From JBJXGC01 sp046154545 (GTDB lineage Bacteria; Chloroflexota; Dehalococcoidia; Tepidiformales; Tepidiformaceae), in assembly GCA_046154545.1 (NCBI GenBank), contig JBJXGC010000006.1, positions 1-30,634 on the forward strand: DNA of 30,634 nucleotides, in the 5' to 3' direction. The notes beneath the pieces were generated by a model. The model was not told where the DNA came from and made no database searches. It saw nothing but the letters and a program-made list of their open reading frames with translations. Positions 1 through 8,378 of the stretch are shown here, in pieces. Every line of letters begins with the position of its first letter. Position 1 is the first letter of the stretch. Made by a program: the position numbers and the translations under genes.

Positions 1-214
1 CGGTGAGGCGCGACCAGGAGTAGGCGGCGTGGGCAGCCTCGAGCCGCCTGGGGCTCTGGTCGGCGATCATCGCGAGCTGGGCGTCCGGGTGCGCGGCGAA
101 GTTGCGGGCGAGGTTCGGCCCCCAGTACCCGTAGCCGATGAGGCCGACCGCGAGCGGGGCAGCCGGGCGTGCGTGGAGAGGGGGATCGATCAGGGCCGGG
201 GCAAGAGTAGCCAT
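1..214 (-). CDS. Gfo/Idh/MocA family oxidoreductase, N-terminal part (cut by window edge)
   Basis: The reverse strand reads from an ATG at 214 to the window edge without a stop, giving 71 residues. After a Pro/Ala-rich N-terminus of about 20 residues comes a Rossmann beta-alpha-beta start, VGLIGYGYWGPNLARNF, with the GYGYWG nucleotide-binding loop near residues 27-32, then an acidic turn (IADQSP) that ends the second strand. This pattern is typical of NAD(P)-dependent sugar dehydrogenases of the Gfo/Idh/MocA family, which often make nucleotide-sugar or inositol-type precursors inside polysaccharide loci. It is divergent from the GT2 gene at 402, so the two probably share the intergenic region 215-401. 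The catalytic domain lies outside the window, so the substrate cannot be judged. Confidence 0.8.
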   Translation of the reverse strand, partial: MATLAPALIDPPLHARPAAPLAVGLIGYGYWGPNLARNFAAHPDAQLAMIADQSPRRLEAAHAAYSWSRLT

Positions 215-387
215 GGCGCGATACTCGTGGAGTTCGGTTTAGTTGAAGTCGAGTGGATGTTCGGTGACCCCAATTGGGAAGCTCAACGGCGGTGGGACAG
301 CTTCGCTGGTACCGCCTGGGCACGGGTCACCCGGCGGGCGCGGCCAACCTGCCACCATCGCTCAACGGACGCGCAACGCAAACTCCG

Positions 388-393
388 TAGGGT
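388..393 (+). promoter_or_regulatory. Candidate -10 element (TAGGGT) for the first GT2 gene
   Basis: TAGGGT ends 8 bases before the ATG at 402, which would put transcription start at or next to the start codon. No clear Shine-Dalgarno sits in front of this ATG. It belongs to the recurrent TANNNT-N4-8-ATG set described in the findings. The rest of the divergent gap 215-401 shows no gene and no convincing -35. Confidence 0.35.
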
Positions 394-401
394 TGGGTGC
401 A

Positions 402-1310
402 ATGACTCAAGAACTGATCAGCGCCATCATCTGCACGCGCAACCGGACGGACATGATCGCCCGGGCGGTCGGAAGCGTCCTTGCCAACGACGACGGCAAC
501 TTCGACCTGACGATCATCGACCAGAGCGACGACGAACAGGCGACCCGGAGTGCCCTCGGCGATCTGGCGACCGACCCCCGTCTGCGGTATGTCCACACCA
601 CGAAGGTGGGCCTTTCAGCCGCGTACAACGCCGCCATCGCAGCGAGCAGTGGCCCGCTCCTGGCCTTCACCGACGACGACTGTTCGGTACCGGTGGACTG
701 GTTGGGGTCGATACGCCACGAATTCGAAATCGAACCGACAGCCGACCTTATCTACGGCCAGGTCCTGGTCCCGGAGGAGCTCCGCGACGCGCCCGGGTAT
801 GTGCCAGCGCTGCCGATCGCGAAGCGGCGGCTGATGTCGCGCAAGGAAGGCTTCGAGATCTACGGAATGGGAGCGAACTTCGCGGCCCGCCGGCGCCTGT
901 TCAAGGCCATCGGTGGCTTCGACGAGATGCTCGGCGGTGGTGGACCCCTGCGGTCCTCCCAGGACTTCGACCTGGAGTACCGCGCCTACCGCGCGAACCG
1001 CGTCAAGCTCCTCGCGCCGGCCGTCTGGCTATTCCACTACGGCCTTCGGACGGACGAGCAGTGGCCCAGCACGGCCATCGCATACGGCGTCGGCGACGGT
1101 GCGTTCTACATGAAACATGTCCGCTGCGGCGACTTCTACGCCGCGCAACTTTTCGCCCGGAAGACGGTACGGGAATCCTTGAAAGTGGCGCGTAACTGGG
1201 CGCTACGGCGGCCGCGGTCGGCCGAATATGCGCGTGGCCTCTTCACTGGCGGCCGCCGCAGCCTTTCCTACCGCGTTGATCGCCAGCATCGTATGTACGT
1301 CGGCGCTTAG
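402..1310 (+). CDS. GT2 family glycosyltransferase
   Basis: A 302-residue GT-A fold glycosyltransferase of family 2, expected to transfer a sugar from a nucleotide donor onto a growing glycan at the cytoplasmic face of the membrane. The N-terminal strand SAIICTRNR (7-15) is the usual GT2 opening. The metal/nucleotide motif is TDDDC (DDD at 91-93). The acceptor-side region reads GGFDEMLGGGG (171-181) followed by QDFDLEYRA (187-195), equivalent to the ED-type motif. I chose the ATG at 402 because the extension upstream (to 243) has no GT2 character. The gene ends two bases before glf, so the two are probably cotranscribed. A partner mutase next door makes galactofuranosyl transfer a fair guess, but the donor cannot be read from sequence. 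Confidence 0.85.
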   Translation: MTQELISAIICTRNRTDMIARAVGSVLANDDGNFDLTIIDQSDDEQATRSALGDLATDPRLRYVHTTKVGLSAAYNAAIAASSGPLLAFTDDDCSVPVDWLGSIRHEFEIEPTADLIYGQVLVPEELRDAPGYVPALPIAKRRLMSRKEGFEIYGMGANFAARRRLFKAIGGFDEMLGGGGPLRSSQDFDLEYRAYRANRVKLLAPAVWLFHYGLRTDEQWPSTAIAYGVGDGAFYMKHVRCGDFYAAQLFARKTVRESLKVARNWALRRPRSAEYARGLFTGGRRSLSYRVDRQHRMYVGA

Positions 1311-1312
1311 CG

Positions 1313-2419
1313 ATGGCCAAGTACGATGTCCTCGTCGTCGGCGCCGGCTTCGCCGGGAGCGTCCTGGCCGAGCGCCTCGCCGCTGGCTCCGGTAAGCGCG
1401 TCCTGCTTATCGACCGGCGCCCGCACCTGGGCGGGAACGCCTACGACCACGAAGACGAGTCCGGGATACTCATCCACAAGTACGGACCCCACATCTTCCA
1501 CACGAACTCTGACCAGGTGTTCGCCTACCTCTCCCGGTTCACGGACTGGCGCGGCTACGAGCATCGCGTCCTCGCCTCGGTGGACGGCAAACTCGTCCCG
1601 CTCCCGATCAACCTCGATACGATTCGGATGCTCTACGGAGCCGACCTCCAGCCCGAGGAAATGGAGTGCTTCCTGGCCGCCCGGCGCGAGCCGGTGGAGC
1701 ACGTCCGCACGTCTGAGGACGTGGTGGTCAGCAAGATCGGCCGGGAACTCTACGAGAAGTTCTTCCAGGGCTACACCCGCAAGCAATGGGGCCTCGACCC
1801 GTCCGAACTGGACGCGAGCGTCGCCGCCCGAATTCCCACGCGGACGAACCACGATGACCGCTACTTCACGGACAAGCACCAGGCGATGCCCGCCCAAGGC
1901 TACACGGCCATGTTCCAGAACATGGTGAAGCATCCGCTTATCGATGTCGCCCTGGAAACCGACTACGCCGACGTGGACGCCAGTCATTATGACGAGTTGG
2001 TCTATACCGGCACGGTCGATTCCTTCTTCGACTACCGCTATGGCCGCCTCCCCTACCGCTCCTTGCGCTTCGAATTCGAACATCACAAGACGCCGGTGTA
2101 TCAGCCCACAGGGACCGTGAACTACCCGAACGAGTTCGACTACACGAGGGTGACGGAGTTCAAGCATCTGACCGGCCAGGAGTCGGATTCGACAACGATC
2201 TGTTTCGAATACCCGGGTGCTGAGGGCGACCCGTACTACCCGATCCCGCGGCCCGCGAACGCCGCCCTGTACGACCAGTACCGGGCCCTCGCCGACGCGA
2301 CCGAGAACGTGCACTTCGTGGGCCGGCTGGCGACCTATAAGTACTACAACATGGACCAGGTCGTCGCCCAGGCCCTGACGACCTACCGTCAGATGACGGG
2401 CGCGCCGCAGGCTGAATGA
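1313..2419 (+). CDS. glf: UDP-galactopyranose mutase
   Basis: A flavoenzyme that interconverts UDP-galactopyranose and UDP-galactofuranose, supplying Galf for surface glycans. The 368-residue length matches characterised bacterial Glf proteins. The FAD-binding Rossmann motif VVGAGFAGSVLAERLA lies at 7-22, with the acidic strand end LLIDRRPHLGGNAYDH following. Family hallmarks further on are GPHIFHT, the FEYPGAEGDPYYPIP segment, and the C-terminal GRLATYKYYNMDQVVAQAL that closes over the flavin and substrate. It starts two bases after the stop of the GT2 gene, with which it probably forms an operon. A stem-loop follows the stop codon. Identification is strong. The role in Galf supply for this locus follows from family knowledge. 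Confidence 0.96.
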   Translation: MAKYDVLVVGAGFAGSVLAERLAAGSGKRVLLIDRRPHLGGNAYDHEDESGILIHKYGPHIFHTNSDQVFAYLSRFTDWRGYEHRVLASVDGKLVPLPINLDTIRMLYGADLQPEEMECFLAARREPVEHVRTSEDVVVSKIGRELYEKFFQGYTRKQWGLDPSELDASVAARIPTRTNHDDRYFTDKHQAMPAQGYTAMFQNMVKHPLIDVALETDYADVDASHYDELVYTGTVDSFFDYRYGRLPYRSLRFEFEHHKTPVYQPTGTVNYPNEFDYTRVTEFKHLTGQESDSTTICFEYPGAEGDPYYPIPRPANAALYDQYRALADATENVHFVGRLATYKYYNMDQVVAQALTTYRQMTGAPQAE

Positions 2420-2443
2420 CCGGCCGTTCCCGGCGGGCCGGTC
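2418..2443 (+). terminator. Stem-loop directly after glf
   Basis: GACCGGCC (2418-2425) pairs perfectly with GGCCGGTC (2436-2443) around a 10-base loop. It begins inside the glf stop codon. No T-tract follows, so it may attenuate, protect the 3' end or act with Rho rather than being a classical intrinsic terminator. Confidence 0.4.
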
Positions 2444-2569
2444 GGCAGTCCGGACCGGTTGATGACGGTCCGTGGCCGCACTTCAGCGCCACCTGGCACC
2501 CGCGACGCGGCAGCCTCGCCTCAACCCGGGGTCTACCCGCGCTCCACTGAAGCCTGTCACTCTGAGACC

Positions 2570-4057
2570 GTGCCTCCTTCTCGCGCACGCCACAGCCTCG
2601 GTTCCAACCTCATCTCAATGCTCTCCGGCCAGGTCCTCACGTGGGTGATCACGGCGGGCTCGCTGGCTATCGCCTCCCGCTACCTCGGAGCGGGCGGCTT
2701 CGGCGTCATAAGCCTCGCGGCGACGTTCGCAGCGCTTGGGGCGACCATCGCGGGCCTCGGGATGACGACGCCCATCACCCGGGACGTGGCCCGGAAACCG
2801 GCGGAGTGCGAAGCGCTCGTCTCGACAGCCCTCTGGCTGAGTGTCGCCCTTGGCCTCGTCGCGGCCGTCGTTGGGACGTTCGTCGCGGCCGTCGCGGGGT
2901 ATGCGCGAGAGACTCAGGTTGCCATTGCCCTTTCCTGCGTGGCCATCCCGTTCGTCCTTGCCAGCGGTGTAGTCCTGGCAACCATCCAGGGGATGGAGGT
3001 GATGCGCCACGCTGCCATCCTCGACGTCGTTTCCAAGCTGGCGAATATGGGCATCCTCGTCCTCGTCCTCGTGGTCCTCGGGGGCGGCATCCAGGATCTG
3101 ATGATGGCGGCGCTTGTCCTCGCCGCCGTCACGTTCGCGGTGCAAATGGTCTACCTGCGGCGCGTCTTGCACATCGGCGTCCGCCTCCAGGTGACGCGGG
3201 CCGGGGCGAAGAACCTCATCTCGCTCTCGGTGCCGTTCTTCCTCATTAGCGTGTTCCTCGTGCTCTACGGCTCGGTCGACGTCGTCGTCCTCTCGAAGCT
3301 GGGGGACGACCGTGACATCGGTCTCTTCACGGCACCCCAACGGCTGTTCGGGACGATGCTCTTCGTGCCCGTGGCGATGATGGCTGTCCTCTTCCCCCGG
3401 ATGTCGGCGCTTTCCGGCGATGTTGAGCGGCTGGTCCGCGTCGCGTCCGTGGCGATGCAAGCGACCGTCGTGCTGGGGATTGCGATGACTATCGTCGCCG
3501 TCGGGTTCAGGGACGAGACGCTCGGGCACTTCCTCGGCGACGACTTCATCGAGGCCGGCGCCGTGCTGGCCATGCTTTCGCTGGCGCTCACGCCCATGAC
3601 GATGTCCATCGTCGCCAGCCGCGTCCTCTTTGCAGCCAACCGCCAGCGGGCCATGGTCGCCATCAGCGCCTGCGCCTTCATCGCGAAGATCGGCCTCTCC
3701 CTGGTGCTCATCCCGTTCTTCATCGACCGCTTTGACCACGCCGCCCTCGGCGCCGCCGTCGGGCAGGTCATATCGGAAGGCGCCATGGCCATCGCCATCC
3801 TCGCGTTCATGCCGAGGGGGTGGTTCACCCGCAGCGAAGCCATTTTCTACGCCAAAGTGGCCGCGGCTACAGGCGTCGCTGCCCTGGTCGTCTTCGCCAT
3901 GTGGGATAGCCGGCCCCTCGTCGCAAGCCTCCTTGCGCTCGCCGCCTATGCCGGTGTCGCCACGCTGCTCCGGCTCTACGTCCCGAGTCAGCTACTCGAA
4001 CTGGTCCGCAAGTCGCTCCGGCGCGGCGATCCCCTGGGGACCGTCACACCGGTGTAG
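2570..4057 (+). CDS. Wzx-like polysaccharide/oligosaccharide flippase
   Basis: An integral membrane protein of the MOP (MATE-like) exporter superfamily, expected to flip lipid-linked glycan units across the cytoplasmic membrane. The N-terminus NLISMLSGQVLTWVITAGS, followed by a YLGAGGFGVISLAAT stretch, is the usual opening of this family (first helix, then the G-x-G-x-x turn). About 12-14 hydrophobic segments run through the 495 residues, with basic loops between them. I chose the GTG at 2570, because the in-frame ATG at 2459 adds 37 Pro/Ser/Arg-rich residues unlike a membrane N-terminus. Neither start has a strong ribosome site, so the start is uncertain. It follows glf and precedes three more GT genes, fitting a Wzx/Wzy-type assembly locus. 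No Wzy polymerase is visible in the window. Confidence 0.85.
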   Translation: MPPSRARHSLGSNLISMLSGQVLTWVITAGSLAIASRYLGAGGFGVISLAATFAALGATIAGLGMTTPITRDVARKPAECEALVSTALWLSVALGLVAAVVGTFVAAVAGYARETQVAIALSCVAIPFVLASGVVLATIQGMEVMRHAAILDVVSKLANMGILVLVLVVLGGGIQDLMMAALVLAAVTFAVQMVYLRRVLHIGVRLQVTRAGAKNLISLSVPFFLISVFLVLYGSVDVVVLSKLGDDRDIGLFTAPQRLFGTMLFVPVAMMAVLFPRMSALSGDVERLVRVASVAMQATVVLGIAMTIVAVGFRDETLGHFLGDDFIEAGAVLAMLSLALTPMTMSIVASRVLFAANRQRAMVAISACAFIAKIGLSLVLIPFFIDRFDHAALGAAVGQVISEGAMAIAILAFMPRGWFTRSEAIFYAKVAAATGVAALVVFAMWDSRPLVASLLALAAYAGVATLLRLYVPSQLLELVRKSLRRGDPLGTVTPV

Positions 4058-4337
4058 CCCAACCGTCTCAGGCCGGAACTGACGACGTGCGGCCGCAGAG
4101 GTGACCGCGCACGGTGTTTGCCGCGGACCCGTGAATCGTATGAGATCTTGGTCACTTATTCTTGACCGATTAACCGTTTCTCCACTCGCACTCCACACGG
4201 TGACAGGATACTCACGGGCAATGCCAGAAGCGGCCACGACCCATCACTCGTTGCGTTCCATTGTATATCGCGGCGTTGATGTTGGCTGGCGGCGGAGAGC
4301 CATTGCAGCAGTTGGGCGGATGTGATTGGGGGGAACC
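4058..4337. other. Intergenic AT-richer island between flippase and second GT gene
   Basis: About 280 bases without a convincing gene. It opens with a 10-bp palindrome, ACACCGGTGT, that overlaps the flippase stop. From about 4137 to 4270 the composition turns clearly AT-richer than the flanks (for example CTTATTCTTGACCGATTAACCG near 4155 and TTGTATATCG at 4261-4270). This is where I would place a promoter for the downstream GT genes, but no well-spaced -35/-10 pair stands out. Confidence 0.4.
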
Positions 4338-5312
4338 TTGACACCAGACTTGAGCATCGTCGTGACGCCGCGCGAACGGCTCTCGGGCCTCCAGAAGTGC
4401 CTCCGCTCGCTCAAGGCGGCCGCTGACTGCGACACCGAATTCATCGTCATTAACCAGGGGTACACCAGGGCCGACCTGGCGCGTGCCGCCCGGGTGGTCG
4501 CGCCGGCCGAGCTCCGCGTGATCGGCGACGGGAGCTTCCTTTCGGAAGGAGCCGCCCGGAACCTTGGCCTGGAGGCGGCACGCGCTCCCACCTGGGTCCT
4601 GTTGGTCGATGGCGAGGTGACAGTCGCGGCGGACGTCATCGAGAAGCTACGGCGAGGGGCTGACCAGTCCGGTGCTGCCGTCGTCGTGCCGCTCATCCTC
4701 GAACGGCCCGGCGTCATCCACAGCTCCGGCGGCGAACTCGTTATCCCTGACAGCCCCTCAGGTGAGATCACCTACCGGGGCGACTACATGGACCAGGATT
4801 GTTCGCGTGCCTTCGCCCTCGACCGGACCGAGCTAGGGATGGTGGAGACCCACATCATGCTGATCGACAAATCCCTGCTCGGGACCGCACCGTTCGCTCA
4901 GGATCATATCCACCTGTTCCACTTCGATTTCTCGCTCACCTGTCAGAAGAACGGCTGGCTGATGGTCCGGGAGCCTTCCGCGCTGGCGCTCTTCAACCAG
5001 CCGCCGCCCCTGAGCTGGCGCGACTACGAGTTCTACTCCCAGCGATGGAACAAGACCCGCTTCGAAGAAGACTCTGCCCGCTTCGTTGAGAAATGGGGCT
5101 ACACCTGCCGCGGACGGGAGCTTGAAGCGTTCGAGCAGTTCGCCCTGCGCATGTCGATCTTTCCTGGCCGGCTCCGCAACCGCCTCACCCAACCGCTGAG
5201 CAACGCGGTCGTCGCCGGGCGTAAAGGCGCTGGCGGCCTCCTGCGGGCCCGCCGGCTACGGCACGAGGGCGGGCGCCTGACGCTCACGCCGTCCGGGGGC
5301 TCGGCACGTTGA
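4338..5312 (+). CDS. GT2-like glycosyltransferase (GT-A fold)
   Basis: A 324-residue protein whose first third reads as a GT-A glycosyltransferase: DLSIVVTPRERLSGLQKCLRS at the N-terminus, a GGSFLSEGAARNLGLEAA-like nucleotide-contact region (here GDGSFLSEGAARN), then VLLVDGEV in place of a DxD motif (one Asp and one Glu). The middle holds HLFHFDFSLTCQKNGW, resembling the acceptor or general-base segment of GT2 enzymes. The C-terminus is basic. The only in-frame starts are TTG codons, because a stop lies just upstream at 4323. I prefer TTG 4338, which is preceded by a G-rich stretch at 4328-4334, over TTG 4326. It overlaps the next gene at TTGA. Donor and acceptor are unknown. It is less similar to the other GT2 enzymes here than they are to each other. 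Confidence 0.75.
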   Translation: MTPDLSIVVTPRERLSGLQKCLRSLKAAADCDTEFIVINQGYTRADLARAARVVAPAELRVIGDGSFLSEGAARNLGLEAARAPTWVLLVDGEVTVAADVIEKLRRGADQSGAAVVVPLILERPGVIHSSGGELVIPDSPSGEITYRGDYMDQDCSRAFALDRTELGMVETHIMLIDKSLLGTAPFAQDHIHLFHFDFSLTCQKNGWLMVREPSALALFNQPPPLSWRDYEFYSQRWNKTRFEEDSARFVEKWGYTCRGRELEAFEQFALRMSIFPGRLRNRLTQPLSNAVVAGRKGAGGLLRARRLRHEGGRLTLTPSGGSAR

Positions 5313-6295
5313 GCACTGCGCAGGCAGCGTGGGGGGGACCGCCTGGCGTCGCCGTCATCATCGCCACCAGGGGCAGGACGGAGGCGCTCCGGCGGGCCGT
5401 GCAGTCCGTGCTGGAGAACACCTACGCGCCCTACCGGGTCTACATCATCGACCAGACTCCGGGTTGTGAGCCCGCGTTCGCGCCGGGCGAACTGGCCGCT
5501 GACCGCGTCACGTACGTCCGGACGGAATGGAGCGGCAAGAGCCGGGCGGTCAACCATGCGCTGGCGATCTCGGCGGAGCCGATCATCGCCTTCACGGATG
5601 ACGACTGCACCGTACCGCCCGATTGGCTCGAAAAAGGCGTGGCCGCCCTCCGATCAGCGCCCTCGGCCGGCATCCTCTTCGGCACATTCCGCGCTACCGC
5701 CCATAACCCGGCGCGGGAATTCGTGCCCGAGTTCGTGCCATCGCGCCGCCGTCTCTCGACTCAAGCCTGGAAGATGAAGGGCACGCTTGGCTACGGCGGC
5801 AATATGTTCGCGACCCGTGAGGCGCTCGCCGCCCTTGGCGGCTTCGACGAGGAACTCGGGCCGGGGGGCCGGTTCCGGACGGGCGAAGACACCGAACTCA
5901 CCTATCGGGCACTGCGCAGGGGCGTTGCCGTCCTCCAGGACCCCGCGGTGGAAGCGACCCACTTCGGCGGCCGCCCGCTCGCCGATGGGTCGGCGAGCCA
6001 GTGGGTCGGTGACGCCTACTTCGCGCTCGGCGCCAGTTACGGGAAGCACCTCCGCCGTGGGGATGGGCTGGCGGGCCTGGTGCTCCTCCGCGAGTTCCAG
6101 CTGGCTATCTCGATCATGACCAGGAACGTGCTCCGCGGGCGTGTCCGTGAATCAGGGGCACGCCGCGTCCTCGGCATTATCCAGGGGGCGTGGGTCGGGT
6201 TTACGTCGAGCCGTCTGCCGGTGCCGGGCGCCGGGACGGCCGGCGCGAGCAGCCGCGTCCGGGGGAGGGTTGCACATGCACCAGAGCACCGCTGA
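5309..6295 (+). CDS. GT2 family glycosyltransferase, duplicate of the next gene's first domain
   Basis: A 328-residue family 2 glycosyltransferase. The opening VAVIIATRGRTEALRRAVQS, the VYIIDQTPG strand, WSGKSRAVNHAL and TDDDCTVPPDWL (metal motif) are followed by GGFDEELGPGGRFRTGED, the acceptor-side motif. The same blocks occur in almost the same order and wording in the first half of the following protein, so the two arose by tandem duplication. It begins with a TTG that overlaps the stop of the preceding gene (TTGA), suggesting translational coupling. Its 3' end overlaps the next gene by 20 bases. The C-terminal 60 residues are basic and carry no recognisable motif. Sugar specificity cannot be inferred. 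Confidence 0.85.
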   Translation: MSTAQAAWGGPPGVAVIIATRGRTEALRRAVQSVLENTYAPYRVYIIDQTPGCEPAFAPGELAADRVTYVRTEWSGKSRAVNHALAISAEPIIAFTDDDCTVPPDWLEKGVAALRSAPSAGILFGTFRATAHNPAREFVPEFVPSRRRLSTQAWKMKGTLGYGGNMFATREALAALGGFDEELGPGGRFRTGEDTELTYRALRRGVAVLQDPAVEATHFGGRPLADGSASQWVGDAYFALGASYGKHLRRGDGLAGLVLLREFQLAISIMTRNVLRGRVRESGARRVLGIIQGAWVGFTSSRLPVPGAGTAGASSRVRGRVAHAPEHR

Positions 6296-8378
6296 AGCCG
6301 GCCTGTCGCTACCGGTTGTCGTGATCCTCGCCACGCGCGGACGTCCGGAGGCGCTGCGGCTGGCCGTGCGTTCCATCCTCGCCAACACGTATCCGAACTT
6401 CCGATTGGTCATCATCGACCAGACCCCTGGAGACGAACCGCCCTTCGCGCCGGGCGAACTGCCCGAAGGAAAGGTGACCTACATCCGCACCCTCTGGTCG
6501 GGGAAGAGCCGGGCCATCAACCACGCGCTCACCCTCGGCGACGAGCCGATTGTCGCCTTCACCGACGATGACTGCACCGTCCCACCCGATTGGCTGGCGA
6601 AAGGGGCGGCGGCGCTGGCCGCGGAACCGTCGGCTGGCCTCCTCTTCGGTTCCTTCACCGCTGCCGCTCACAACCCGGGGAAAGAGTTCATCCCGGAGTT
6701 CCGGCCCGCGTCGCGGCGCGTGGCGAGAGGGGCCATGTCGCTCTGGAACGGCATCCTCGGTTACGGTGGCAACCTCTTCGCCCGGCGCGACGCGCTCGCC
6801 GCCGTTGGCGGGTTCGACGAGGAGCTCGGACCTGGCGGCCGCTTCCGGACGGGTGAGGACCTCGAGATCACCTTCCGGACGCTCTGTAACGGCTTCCCGG
6901 TCGTGCAGGACCCGGACGTCGAAGCCACCCACCACGGCGGCCGGTCACTGGCCGGCGGCGCCGCCCGTGCCTGTATCAATGACGCCTACTACTCCATCGG
7001 CGCCGGCTACGGGAAGCATGTCCGGGCCGGTAGCGGCAGGGCCGCACTGCTCTTCGCCCGCGAGGTCGAACTCGCCGCCCTTGTCGTCGTCCGAAACGTG
7101 CTGCGCGGCCGCCTGCGGGCGATCGGGGCCAGGGGCCTGCTTGGCCTCGTCCAGGGCGCACGGGCCGGGTTCTGGGATAGCACGGTGCCTGCCCGCCGCG
7201 CGCACGCGGCCGTGACGGCTCGCCTCTCGCCGCGTCCGGGCATCCGACCCGAACCCGCGATCGGCCCCCACCTCCCGCTGTCGGAGCCCGGCTCCGTCAG
7301 CGTCGCCATCTGTACGAAGGAGCGCCCACGGGTACTGCGGCACGCCATCGCCAGCGTCCTCCGTTCGGACGCGCCGTTCGGCTCGCTTCTCGTCGTCGAC
7401 CAGAGCGCCACCCCGCAGACCGAACGCGTCGTCCGCCGCTTTGCCCGGGTGGACGGGCGTGTCCTCTACCGCAAGCGTCCCGCCGAGGGCGTCTCCACCG
7501 CCCGGAATTTCGCGCTCGGAGCCTGTGACACGGAGTTCATCCTCTTCACCGACGATGACTGCCGAGTGGGCGCGGACTGGGTCGGGCATATGAGCGATGC
7601 GCTGCGAGGGGACGCGTCGGCGGCTCTCGCTTTCGGGCAGGTCGTCCCCGCGGCCTGCGACCCTCGCGAAGGCTTCATCGTTGGCTACCGCGTCATGCGC
7701 CGCCGCCGCCTCACGGGGCGGCGGTCTAAGCTCCTCGATGGCGGCATCGGTGCGAACATGGCCGTGCGGCGCTCAACCATCATCGCGCTCGGCGGCTTTG
7801 ACCGTTACCTTGGGCCCGGCGCGGAATTCAGGGCGTGCGAGGACGGTGACCTCAGCTATCGCGCGCTCAAGCACGGCGGAGCCGTGCTGCATGTGCCCGA
7901 GAGCGTGGTAACCCACTACGGCTTGCGCACCTGGCGTGAGGGCACTGGCCTTGTCCGCGACACCTTCGTAGCCGTGGGCGCCGCCTACTTCAAGCACGTC
8001 CGTGCCGGCGACCCCATCGGCCTCCTGTTGCTCCTGCAGCAATTTGGCTTCGCCCTTCGGGAGTGTGGCAGCCAGGCCGTCCAGGGCAAGCGGCCATTGG
8101 GCATGGGCCGGTTGCTCGCGCTCGGCCTGGGCATCTGGCGCAGCTTCGAACTGCCGGTCGACCGCCGGACGGCGCTGTACCGCCGGCCAGAGCCCGCCGC
8201 GGCAGCCGCGGCCAGCCCCGAACCCATCCGGACACTTTCCGTTCACCGCACCTCGACAGCGAACCGTCATACTGGCGCTGAGGGCCGAAGTCCGCTGCTG
8301 CGGCCGGGGGAAGATGGCGATGTTGAGCACCCGTTCGAGCACGAAGTCGAAACGCGTCGAAAAGCCGTGGGGCCATGA
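6276..8378 (+). CDS. Two-domain GT2 glycosyltransferase (tandem catalytic domains)
   Basis: A 700-residue protein with two complete GT2 domains. Domain 1 (about 10-310) has VVVILATRGRPEALRLAVRS, TDDDCTVPPDWL (DDD near 96-98) and GGFDEELGPGGRFRTGED. Domain 2 (about 340-640) has VSVAICTKERPRVLRHAIAS, GVSTARNFALGA, TDDDCRVGADWV (DDD near 426-428) and GGFDRYLGPGAEFRACED. Both carry intact metal motifs, so both could be active, giving an enzyme that adds two residues in turn or alternates linkages. I chose the ATG at 6276 because a strong GGGGGAGGG ribosome site lies at 6261-6269. An upstream in-frame extension only re-reads the previous gene. The C-terminus (640-700) is Ala/Pro-rich and overlaps the start of the cupin gene. 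Confidence 0.88.
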   Translation: MHQSTAEAGLSLPVVVILATRGRPEALRLAVRSILANTYPNFRLVIIDQTPGDEPPFAPGELPEGKVTYIRTLWSGKSRAINHALTLGDEPIVAFTDDDCTVPPDWLAKGAAALAAEPSAGLLFGSFTAAAHNPGKEFIPEFRPASRRVARGAMSLWNGILGYGGNLFARRDALAAVGGFDEELGPGGRFRTGEDLEITFRTLCNGFPVVQDPDVEATHHGGRSLAGGAARACINDAYYSIGAGYGKHVRAGSGRAALLFAREVELAALVVVRNVLRGRLRAIGARGLLGLVQGARAGFWDSTVPARRAHAAVTARLSPRPGIRPEPAIGPHLPLSEPGSVSVAICTKERPRVLRHAIASVLRSDAPFGSLLVVDQSATPQTERVVRRFARVDGRVLYRKRPAEGVSTARNFALGACDTEFILFTDDDCRVGADWVGHMSDALRGDASAALAFGQVVPAACDPREGFIVGYRVMRRRRLTGRRSKLLDGGIGANMAVRRSTIIALGGFDRYLGPGAEFRACEDGDLSYRALKHGGAVLHVPESVVTHYGLRTWREGTGLVRDTFVAVGAAYFKHVRAGDPIGLLLLLQQFGFALRECGSQAVQGKRPLGMGRLLALGLGIWRSFELPVDRRTALYRRPEPAAAAAASPEPIRTLSVHRTSTANRHTGAEGRSPLLRPGEDGDVEHPFEHEVETRRKAVGP

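Noticed and set aside
2615..3739. Long minus-strand frame inside the flippase gene, rich in Asp/Glu/His/Arg
   Set aside because: It mirrors the codon pattern of the hydrophobic flippase on the other strand and has no start signals or motifs.
4163..4192. TTGACC as a -35 in the gap before the second GT gene
   Set aside because: No TANNNT lies at 16-18 bases downstream, so no promoter can be supported there.
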